Under the pieces are notes generated by a model. It was not told the origin of the DNA. It was given only the letters and a program-made list of their open reading frames with translations, and did not search any database. From Clostridia bacterium (GTDB lineage Bacteria; Bacillota; Clostridia; Christensenellales; Aristaeellaceae), in contig JAEDGL010000102.1 of the NCBI GenBank assembly GCA_016297535.1, forward strand, positions 1 to 8,900: a stretch of 8,900 nucleotides of DNA. The letters run 5' to 3'. Below, piece after piece: positions 1-5,493 of the stretch. The number at the start of each line of letters is the position of its first letter. The stretch's first letter is position 1. The position numbers were made by a program, and so were the translations under genes.

Positions 1-621
1 TACTGGTTCCATGTGCATCACCTGAACACGGACACGGGCAAGATGAGCAAATCCAAGGGTGAGTTTCTCACCGTAAGCCTGCTGCAGGAAAAGGGCTACG
101 ATCCGCTGGTTTACCGCCTGTTCTGCCTGCAGAGCCACTACCGCCGCAACCTGGTCTTCAGCTGGGAAAACCTGGACAACGCAGCCGTCGCCTACGAAAA
201 GCTGATTTCCCGCATCGCCGCGCTCAAGGAGGAGGGCGAGGTGGACGAAGCGGTGCTGCACGAATTGCAGGACAAATTCCGCGCCGCGCTGGATAACGAT
301 CTGAACACCTCGCTGGCCATCACCGCGCTGTACGACGCGCTCAAGGCCAAAACCAGCGACGCTACCAAGCTGGCTGCCGTGGCGGATTTTGACCGCGTGC
401 TCTCCCTCAACCTGATGGAGGCCGCTCAAAAGCTGCGCCGGAAGCAGGCCGAGGAAGCCGCCGCCAGCGCCGATCCCGAGGTGGATGCGCTGATTGAGGC
501 GCGTACCGCGGCCAAGAAGGCCAAAAACTTTGCCGAGGCGGATCGCATCCGCGATCAGCTCAAGGCCATGGGCGTGGAGATTATTGACACGCCGCAGGGA
601 ACGAAGTGGAAGCGGGTGTGA
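1..621 (+). CDS. cysS: Cysteinyl-tRNA synthetase, C-terminal part (5' end outside window)
   Basis: This is the 3' portion of a class I aminoacyl-tRNA synthetase that charges tRNA-Cys in the cytoplasm. The frame is open from base 1 and ends in TGA at 619-621, giving 206 visible residues. Full-length CysRS is usually about 460-480 residues, so the N-terminal catalytic half lies upstream. The window opens just before the class I KMSKS loop, seen intact as GKMSKSKGEF (KMSKS codons at 40-54). It is followed by the stretch YRLFCLQSHYRRNLVFSW that is typical of CysRS, then the helical DALR-type domain with FRAALDNDLNTSLA. The last ~45 residues have the usual CysRS tail, with AKNFAEADRIRDQL, the DTPQGTKWKR ending, and many Lys and Ala. 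Nothing looks broken. The GTG at 13 is only an internal codon, not a start. This housekeeping gene is unrelated to the sugar locus that follows. Confidence 0.96.
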   Translation, partial: YWFHVHHLNTDTGKMSKSKGEFLTVSLLQEKGYDPLVYRLFCLQSHYRRNLVFSWENLDNAAVAYEKLISRIAALKEEGEVDEAVLHELQDKFRAALDNDLNTSLAITALYDALKAKTSDATKLAAVADFDRVLSLNLMEAAQKLRRKQAEEAAASADPEVDALIEARTAAKKAKNFAEADRIRDQLKAMGVEIIDTPQGTKWKRV

Positions 622-636
622 TGGGGGAGAGAGAAC

Positions 637-700
637 GCAGGGCGCTGCCCTGCATCCGGGAGGGGCTCCGCCCCTCCACCCCGCAAGGGTTTCACCCTTG
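637..700. repeat. Three tandem perfect hairpins, each with a 3-nt loop
   Basis: Directly after cysS come three perfect inverted repeats. GCAGGGC/GCCCTGC spans 637-643 and 647-653. GGAGGGGC/GCCCCTCC spans 659-666 and 670-677. CAAGGGT/ACCCTTG spans 684-690 and 694-700. All have 3-nt loops and 5-6 nt separators, and the series runs straight into the terminator hairpin at 709-733. From memory, similar ladders of short hairpins are dispersed intergenic elements in gut Clostridia genomes, but this cannot be tested here. The array could act as an mRNA 3'-end structure or be a small non-autonomous repeat. No ORF fits the stretch. Confidence 0.7.
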
Positions 701-708
701 ACCCGTTA

Positions 709-742
709 CCCGCCGCCCGTGCCGGGCGGCGGGAGTTTTTTT
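709..742 (+). terminator. Rho-independent terminator of cysS
   Basis: CCCGCCGCCCG (709-719) pairs perfectly with CGGGCGGCGGG (723-733) across a TGC loop. This 11-bp GC-only stem is followed after AG by seven T residues (736-742). It is a textbook intrinsic terminator for transcripts coming from cysS. The opposite side lacks a T-run, so it would not terminate minus-strand transcription. Confidence 0.93.
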
Positions 743-788
743 ATGGATAAGAAATGCCCGCCATGCTTTTTGAGGGGGCATGACGGGC
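743..788 (-). terminator. Probable terminator of the minus-strand regulator/isomerase unit
   Basis: On the minus strand, just beyond the isomerase stop codon, GCCCG-T-CATGC (788-778) pairs with GCATG-G-CGGGC (766-756). The stem is 5+5 bp with one internal mismatch, and the loop is about 11 nt. It is followed in the minus direction by the T-rich ATTTCTTATCC. The T-tract is interrupted, so this is weaker than the cysS terminator, but its position is right for ending the convergent transcript. Confidence 0.5.
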
Positions 789-807
789 GTTGGAAAGGTT
801 GTTTGGG

Positions 808-1527
808 TTATTCGAGGCTTTTCAGGTAGTCAAAGCAGATCTGGGCTTCGGTCAGGCCGTCGGGGGTGAGGGTTTCGCTTTCCACAATCATGGGAATGCC
901 CAGCTCCAGCGCTTTGGCGTACACCTTGGCCACGGGCGCGGTGCCCTGGCCGAGGGGCTTGCCCTCACCATTGGCCAGGCCGTCCTTGATGTGGATCAGG
1001 CGCAGGCGGTCCTTCAGCTGCTCCATCAGGGCGATGGGATCCCTGCCTGCGGCGTAGGCCCAGTAGGTATCGATTTCCAGAAGCAGGTTGGTGCGGGCTA
1101 CCAGCTCATCATACACGACAATGCCGTCCTGATTGGGGCGGAACTCGCCGGAATGGTTGTGGAAGCCCATTTCAATGCCCTCGGCCTTCAGCAGGGGCTG
1201 CAGGCGGTTGACCTGGGCGATGAACTGTTCCAGCTTTTCACGGGTGGACAGGTCGTGCCCGGGAATGATATAGATGGGATTGTGAATGGCCTTGTGGAAG
1301 GCGATGGTTTCCTCGTAGTGGTCGGTCAGCTCGCCCAGACCGGTATGGGTGCCGGAGAGAATAACGTTGTTCCGGGCAAGCATGTCGTTTACCTCCCCGG
1401 CGCTGTGGCCGAAGAAGCCGGCAAACTCGATCAGCTTGTAGCCGATCTGCGCCACCTTTGCAATGGCACCGGGCAGGTCGTTGGCGGTGATATCGCGCAC
1501 AGAATACATTTGCAGGCCGTAATCCAT
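808..1527 (-). CDS. TIM-barrel sugar (phosphate) isomerase/epimerase, xylose-isomerase-like
   Basis: This 239-residue cytoplasmic protein belongs to the AP-endonuclease-2/xylose-isomerase-like TIM-barrel superfamily (COG1082 type), whose members isomerise or epimerise sugars and inositols using a divalent metal. It has the N-terminal strand YGLQMYSVRD, and candidate metal or catalytic residues sit at the barrel's C-terminal edges: E34 (KLIEFAG), H123/H125 (GFHNHSGEF), D153 (LLLEIDTYW), H179 (LIHIKDG) and E216 (MIVESE). The ATG at 1527 was chosen because AGAGGA lies 7 nt upstream. The frame stays open 19 codons further but has no comparable ribosome binding site there. The length is slightly short but normal for minimal barrels. 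It lies 59 bp downstream of the AraC-type regulator on the same strand, so cotranscription is likely. The exact substrate cannot be read from the sequence. By context it may act on a sugar released by the GH88 enzymes. Confidence 0.85.
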   Translation of the reverse strand: MDYGLQMYSVRDITANDLPGAIAKVAQIGYKLIEFAGFFGHSAGEVNDMLARNNVILSGTHTGLGELTDHYEETIAFHKAIHNPIYIIPGHDLSTREKLEQFIAQVNRLQPLLKAEGIEMGFHNHSGEFRPNQDGIVVYDELVARTNLLLEIDTYWAYAAGRDPIALMEQLKDRLRLIHIKDGLANGEGKPLGQGTAPVAKVYAKALELGIPMIVESETLTPDGLTEAQICFDYLKSLE

Positions 1528-1574
1528 CAGTCGTTCCTCTTTTCTGCGCCAGTGGAGGCGCTTGTTCTGATAAC

Positions 1575-1583
1575 AGTATAGCA
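1575..1583 (-). promoter_or_regulatory. Possible internal extended -10 promoter for the isomerase gene
   Basis: Read on the minus strand, the 59-bp gap after the regulator gene contains TGCTATACT, an extended -10 motif (TG-n-TATACT, hexamer at 1580-1575). It sits about 50 nt before the isomerase start. The -35 position is poor. It could allow isomerase expression independent of the regulator promoter, but a chance match is possible. Confidence 0.3.
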
Positions 1584-1586
1584 CAG

Positions 1587-2507
1587 TCAGTCGTGTTCTT
1601 CCAGCATCGTTTTATAGGCGTCGGGGGTAACCACCAGCTGCTCGCGCAGCACTTCGTGCAGGTTGAACATGGTGGTGCGCGTGGGGTTGCGGTCCTGGCT
1701 GGGGGCATGGCCAAAGCGCTTGACATAAGCGCGGTAGAAGGCAGTGTAATCGCCAAAGCCGGCCAGCGTGGCGGCCTGTGTGGCAGGCACGCCGTTAATG
1801 AGCAGCTGCTGCACGTAGGTAACACGCTTGTGAATCAGGTAATCGCGTACGGTGGTGCCGGTGGCCTTGCGGAAGGATCGGTTGAGATGATGCTTGGAAA
1901 TGAAAAACTGCTCCGCCAGCCCATCCAGCGTAATGGATTCGGTAAAATGTGTGTTGAGGTAGGTAATGATGGTTTCCTGGGCGGAGGTGACCGGCTCGGG
2001 CTCAAGGGACTCCTGCGTTTCGAAGGGCGCGCTGCTTAGCGCAATGGTGCTGATGAGCGCCTCCAGCAGAATGGGCGCAAGCCTTTCCTGGGTTTGCGCA
2101 TCCTGCGCGGCGCATACGTCCATTTCCTGGAGCAGGGCATGCATGGCGGTGGATTCCATATTTTTCCGAAGACAGGGGATTCCCCCTGTCTTTTCTGCCC
2201 TGGGCAGCAAACGCGTCAGCGCGGGGCGCCGCTCCAGACTGATGCAGTCCGCTGTAAAGTGCAGCGTGTGCCGGTCGTAGGGCTGGTCATCCTGCACGCG
2301 GATGCCATGAAACACATTGGGCGCAAACACCATCATGGTATGCGGCTCCAAAGGGTATTCCACGCCGTTGATCAAAAACGAGGCCGAGCCGCTCAGGTAA
2401 TAATAAAGCTCGTAGCTGGGGTGGTTGTGGATGAGAAAGCTTTCCGTCTGGCGGTGGCTGATGTTGTGCGCATAGGAGGCGCCGCCTGCCTCCATGCTGA
2501 TATGCAT
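1587..2507 (-). CDS. AraC-family transcriptional regulator (cupin sensor + double HTH)
   Basis: This 306-residue regulator has the AraC two-domain layout. Residues ~1-90 form a cupin-like ligand-sensing domain (HNHPSYELYYYLSG, then FLINGVEYPLEP and FAPNVFHGIRV). Residues ~176-272 form the DNA-binding domain with two helix-turn-helix units: LDGLAEQFFISKHHLNRSF at ~194-212, and ATQAATLAGFGDYTAFYRAYVKRFGHAPSQ at ~242-271, which matches the family signature. The ATG at 2507 has AGGAGGA with a 6-nt spacer. The frame could be extended 27 codons upstream, but that would run through the -10 promoter hexamer. An extra ~35-residue tail follows the second HTH. The gene is divergent from the importer operon and shares a 279-bp control region with it. 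This is the usual arrangement for a local sugar-responsive activator of the transporter genes. The inducer is unknown, but a uronate-containing sugar is likely by context. Confidence 0.92.
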   Translation of the reverse strand: MHISMEAGGASYAHNISHRQTESFLIHNHPSYELYYYLSGSASFLINGVEYPLEPHTMMVFAPNVFHGIRVQDDQPYDRHTLHFTADCISLERRPALTRLLPRAEKTGGIPCLRKNMESTAMHALLQEMDVCAAQDAQTQERLAPILLEALISTIALSSAPFETQESLEPEPVTSAQETIITYLNTHFTESITLDGLAEQFFISKHHLNRSFRKATGTTVRDYLIHKRVTYVQQLLINGVPATQAATLAGFGDYTAFYRAYVKRFGHAPSQDRNPTRTTMFNLHEVLREQLVVTPDAYKTMLEEHD

Positions 2508-2513
2508 AATCCT

Positions 2514-2520
2514 TCCTCCT
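2514..2520 (-). promoter_or_regulatory. Strong RBS fixing the regulator start
   Basis: AGGAGGA on the minus strand lies 6 nt before the ATG at 2507. It decides this start over the in-frame upstream codons, the furthest of which begins at 2588. Confidence 0.85.
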
Positions 2521-2546
2521 GCTTTATCCAAAATGGGAATGAATCT

Positions 2547-2575
2547 ATCATATCGCACCAGAGCGATTTTTGCAA
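2547..2575 (-). promoter_or_regulatory. Sigma-A promoter of the AraC-family regulator
   Basis: On the minus strand, TTGCAA (2575-2570) and TATGAT (2552-2547) are separated by exactly 17 nt. This is a good vegetative promoter and predicts transcription starting near 2540 with a ~33-nt leader. The -35 hexamer lies inside the promoter-proximal ATTTTTGCAAT direct repeat, so a protein bound there would be expected to block it, giving autorepression. Confidence 0.7.
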
Positions 2576-2597
2576 TACTTAGGTGCATTTTTGCAAT
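2566..2597 (+). promoter_or_regulatory. Candidate AraC-type operator: two 11-bp direct repeats 21 bp apart
   Basis: ATTTTTGCAAT occurs at 2566-2576 and again at 2587-2597, identical and in the same orientation, with start-to-start spacing of exactly 21 bp (two helical turns). AraC-family dimers characteristically bind direct-repeat half-sites about 21 bp apart on one face of the helix. Copy 1 covers the regulator's -35 element. Copy 2 ends at the expected -35 position of a candidate importer promoter. Binding by the neighbouring regulator is inferred. Confidence 0.6.
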
Positions 2598-2625
2598 GGC
2601 CTTTTGGGCTCACAGGCGGTAAGAT
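2597..2625 (+). promoter_or_regulatory. Candidate activator-dependent promoter of the importer operon
   Basis: TAAGAT at 2620-2625 is a fair -10 element, but the sequence 17 nt upstream (2597-2602, TGGCCT) is a very poor -35. A weak -35 touching the proximal half-site of a direct-repeat operator is what a class II AraC-type activated promoter looks like. It would leave a leader of roughly 150 nt before the binding-protein gene. No better sigma-A promoter was found in 2508-2786. Confidence 0.35.
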
Positions 2626-2786
2626 AACGGTAACGAGAACGAAAAATGATTGCTGGACTGTACGGAGGAAGGAAAAGTTTTTTGCGAAAGAAAGGCTGCT
2701 TTCTTTGCCTGCGGTACAGACGCGTTTTCGGGCTATGTTGGCAACAGCTTTGGCAAAAGGCTGTTCAAAAATAAGGAGGTTACACC

Positions 2787-4400
2787 ATGAAGAAAATCGT
2801 TGCTCTGGCTTTGGCCCTGTGCCTGGTGCTGGCGGCGGTTCCCGGCTTTGCCGTAGAGCTGCTGTCCGGTGCGGACACCTATCCCATGGATGCAGCGGAC
2901 AAGACCATCACCTGGTATGCTGCGGATGGTCTGAATCCCCACGAAAAGTACGCTGACTGGACGGAGTCTCCCTTCCACACCAACATGTCCAAGCAGATTG
3001 GCGTGAACATCGAGTGGGTTATCCCCACCACCGGTTCTGATTCCAACACCTTTACCAACACCCTGCTGGCTGATCCCGATCACCTGCCCAACATCATGAA
3101 GGGCGGCAGCGGCTTCTTCAACAACGCCAACCTGTATCTGGAAGACGGCCTGATCTGGGACCTCACTCCCTACATTCAGGAGTATGCTCCCGCCTACTAC
3201 GCCTTCCTGCAGACCAACCCCGCCTATGACAAGGCCATGAAGACCGACGATGGCAAGTACTGGTGCTTCGGCTTCTTCCGCGAGGGCGGCGGCTGGAACG
3301 ACACCTACCAGGGCCCCGTGATTCGCACCGACTGGCTGCAGGAGTGCGGTCTGGAAATGCCCACCACCACCAGCGAGTTTGAAAACGTGATTCGTGTGTT
3401 CAACGAAAAGTACGGCGCCAAGTTTGCCGCTCCGTGGAGCCGCTTCAAGCAGAGCCCCGCTCTGGCCGGCCAGTTCGGCGGCTATGCCGCTTCCGACGAG
3501 CAGTGGGCCGTGGTTGACGGCAAGGTATTCCTGGGCCAGACCGGCGACGGATACCGCGCTTACCTCAGCTGGCTGAACAAGCTGTGGGAGGAAGGCCTGC
3601 TGGATCAGGACATCTTCTCTCTGGATGACACCTCCATCAAGGCCAAGGTGCAGAACGGCCAGATTGGCATCGGCTACACCTCCATGGGCCAGATGAACAA
3701 CTGGAACAAGGAATGCACCGCTGCCGGCATCGGCGCCGTGTGGGCTGGCTGCCCCATCCCCAAGGCTGACGACGGCTCCATCTCCTGCGTGTTTGGCGGC
3801 TTCGGCATTGGCACCGGCCATGCGGCTGTTGTAACCAAGACCGCTGACGAAGAAACCCTCAAGCTGTGCCTGCGCGCTCTGGACTATGCCTACACGCAGG
3901 AAGGCTTCCTGTTCTGGAACTACGGCATCGAAGGCGATACCTGGGTATGGGGCGATGACGGCGTGCCCGTATGGACCGAGAAGATGGCCAACGACACCGA
4001 TGTTGACCCCATGACCAAGTACAACGGCGCTACCTGGGGCAGCAGCTGCATCCAGGCCGACAACCTGCTCTACCTCAAGAACAGCAAGGCTGCCATCGAC
4101 GCCAACTACACCTGGTTCGAAGTGTTCCCCGATGACAACGAGAAGAACCTGGCTGTAACCGGCGGCTGGAAGTGGCCGGTTGGCACCACCTTCACGCTGG
4201 ATGAGTCCGACGAGCTGGATCTGATCGCCGGTTCCATCGGCACCTATTGCACCGAGAACTTTGCTTCCTTCGTAACCGGCACGCTGGATGTGGATGACGA
4301 CGCTGTCTGGGCCAAGTACCTGGCTGACTTCGAAACCTACAACCTCAGCCGTATCACCGAGATCCGTCAGGCCTGCTACGATCGCTACGCTGCCCGTTAA
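2787..4400 (+). CDS. Extracellular sugar-binding protein of a CUT1-type ABC importer
   Basis: This 537-residue protein captures the oligosaccharide outside the membrane and delivers it to the two permeases encoded downstream. It has a clear signal peptide: MKK, a hydrophobic core at residues 4-18, and a probable signal peptidase I site after A22 (VPGFA/VELL). The mature part resembles the large LipO/YtcQ-type binding proteins: TITWYAADG near residue 41, IGVNIEWVIP near 71, LLADPDHLPNIMKGG, and GPVIRTDWLQECGLEMPTTTSEF at ~176-198. The length is usual for this ~500-550-residue class. The ATG has AAGGAGG (2773-2779) with a 7-nt spacer. Oddly, no lipobox is visible: the only early cysteine (C12) is inside the hydrophobic core, whereas Gram-positive binding proteins are normally lipid-anchored. 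It is the first gene of the operon. The ligand is probably an unsaturated uronate oligosaccharide, judged from the GH88 genes. Confidence 0.9.
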   Translation: MKKIVALALALCLVLAAVPGFAVELLSGADTYPMDAADKTITWYAADGLNPHEKYADWTESPFHTNMSKQIGVNIEWVIPTTGSDSNTFTNTLLADPDHLPNIMKGGSGFFNNANLYLEDGLIWDLTPYIQEYAPAYYAFLQTNPAYDKAMKTDDGKYWCFGFFREGGGWNDTYQGPVIRTDWLQECGLEMPTTTSEFENVIRVFNEKYGAKFAAPWSRFKQSPALAGQFGGYAASDEQWAVVDGKVFLGQTGDGYRAYLSWLNKLWEEGLLDQDIFSLDDTSIKAKVQNGQIGIGYTSMGQMNNWNKECTAAGIGAVWAGCPIPKADDGSISCVFGGFGIGTGHAAVVTKTADEETLKLCLRALDYAYTQEGFLFWNYGIEGDTWVWGDDGVPVWTEKMANDTDVDPMTKYNGATWGSSCIQADNLLYLKNSKAAIDANYTWFEVFPDDNEKNLAVTGGWKWPVGTTFTLDESDELDLIAGSIGTYCTENFASFVTGTLDVDDDAVWAKYLADFETYNLSRITEIRQACYDRYAAR

Positions 4401-4423
4401 GCCTGTGCTCGGCTGAACCGGAT

Positions 4424-4498
4424 ATCCGCTCCGCCGGATGAAGGTTAGCTCTATCCAGCGGAGGACGCACCTGTGTGTGCTTCCTCCGCTTTTCTTTT
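4424..4498 (+). terminator. Intercistronic terminator/attenuator between binding protein and permeases
   Basis: AGCGGAGGA (4457-4465) pairs with TCCTCCGCT (4482-4490). GCAC/GTGC pairs inside it after one mismatch, with a 6-nt loop, and TTTCTTTT follows. This is a convincing intrinsic terminator located inside the operon. A smaller hairpin (ATCCG 4424-4428 with CGGAT 4435-4439) precedes it, and TCCGCT at 4425-4430 could alternatively pair with AGCGGA at 4457-4462. The likely role is partial termination, leaving the binding-protein message in excess over the permease message. Confidence 0.7.
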
Positions 4499-4534
4499 CA
4501 ATAGCAATATTCTGATGCAAGGAGGCTGTCTTCT

Positions 4535-5476
4535 GTGAGTCAAAACGTGGTTACCTACAAGAAGCCGCCGCTTGGTAAAGCGCTGAAGCGCGATATCCAG
4601 ATGCATTTCTGGAAGTATGTGCTGATTATTCCCATTCTGGTATATCTGGCGCTGTTCTGCTACAAGCCCATGTACGGCCTGATCATCGCCTTCAAAAACT
4701 ATCGTCCCTCCCGCGGTATCTGGGGTAGCCCTTGGGTTGGCTTTACCTGGTTTGAAACCTTCTTCAAGGATCCTTACTTCTTCCGCCTGCTGCGCAATAC
4801 CTTCCGTTTGAGCTTCTATTCCATCCTGTTCGGCTTCCCGGCGCCCATTATTCTGGCACTGCTGCTCAACGAGGTAACCAATACCAAGTTCAAGCGTACC
4901 GTGCAGACTATCACCTACATGCCCTACTTCATTTCTTTGGTGGTTGCCTGCTCGCTGGTTAAGATCTACTGCCAGGCGGACGGCCTGTTCTCCCAGATCG
5001 GCCAGCTCTTTGGCGCCGCCCCCCAGAACCTGCTGATTGACCCGGCCAAGTTTACGCCCATCTACGTGCTTTCCGGTATCTGGCAGAATATTGGCTGGAA
5101 CTCCATCATCTACTTGGCCGCGCTTTCCGGCATTGATCAGGAGCAGTACGAGGCTGCCCGTATCGATGGCGCCAACCGCTTCCAGCAGGTGTTGCACATT
5201 ACCATTCCCGGCATTCTGCCCACTATCATGATCCTGTTCATCATGCGCATGGGCTCCATTTTGAACGTAGGCTACGAGAAAGTGCTGCTTCTGTATACCG
5301 ACGCCACCTATGAAACGGCCGACGTATTCTCCACCTATACTTACCGTATGGGCCTTCAGAACCAGAAATACTCGCTTTCCACCGCTGTTGGTCTGTTTAA
5401 CACGATGGTCAATATCGTGTTCCTGCTGTTTACCAACTGGATCAGCACCAAGACCACCGAATCCGGCCTGTTCTGA
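4535..5476 (+). CDS. CUT1 ABC sugar importer permease, LplB/YteP-like
   Basis: This 313-residue inner-membrane permease is one of the two channel subunits of the importer. About six membrane segments are visible, the first at ~26-42 (YVLIIPILVYLALFCY). The EAA loop that docks the ATPase is intact: E206-A-A, G212, then I222 and P225 in HITIPGILP. The YKPMYGLIIAFKNYRP stretch after the first segment is typical of the LplB/YteP group that transports oligosaccharides. The start is GTG at 4535, supported by AAGGAGG (4519-4525) with a 9-nt spacer. The next in-frame ATG (codon 23) has no such site and would remove the conserved basic N-terminal tail. It follows the binding-protein gene after a 134-bp gap containing a terminator-like hairpin and precedes the second permease by 17 bp. 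Confidence 0.93.
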   Translation: MSQNVVTYKKPPLGKALKRDIQMHFWKYVLIIPILVYLALFCYKPMYGLIIAFKNYRPSRGIWGSPWVGFTWFETFFKDPYFFRLLRNTFRLSFYSILFGFPAPIILALLLNEVTNTKFKRTVQTITYMPYFISLVVACSLVKIYCQADGLFSQIGQLFGAAPQNLLIDPAKFTPIYVLSGIWQNIGWNSIIYLAALSGIDQEQYEAARIDGANRFQQVLHITIPGILPTIMILFIMRMGSILNVGYEKVLLLYTDATYETADVFSTYTYRMGLQNQKYSLSTAVGLFNTMVNIVFLLFTNWISTKTTESGLF

Positions 5477-5493
5477 TTTGGGAGGTGTAGAGA

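Noticed and set aside
790..1581. 263-codon plus-strand frame opposite the isomerase gene
   Set aside because: Its composition is a mirror of the sense gene, it has no recognisable domain, and the minus-strand frame has intact TIM-barrel metal-site motifs and a good ribosome binding site.
2620..2645. Catabolite-response element (CcpA cre) in the divergent region
   Set aside because: GATAACGGTAACGAGAACG has a superficial resemblance but lacks the palindromic TGnAAnCGnTnnCA pattern. It is better described as a short hexamer repeat.
2570..2956. 128-codon plus-strand frame across the control region into the binding-protein gene
   Set aside because: It overlaps the start of the binding-protein gene in another frame, lacks a ribosome binding site and shows no protein-like motif. 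The sense gene has a perfect AAGGAGG and signal peptide.
2733..4520. 595-codon open frame antisense to the binding-protein gene
   Set aside because: It is rich in Val, Gly, Ala and His with no domain motif, signal or ribosome binding site. It mirrors the codon bias of the clearly real sense gene and runs through the intercistronic terminator.
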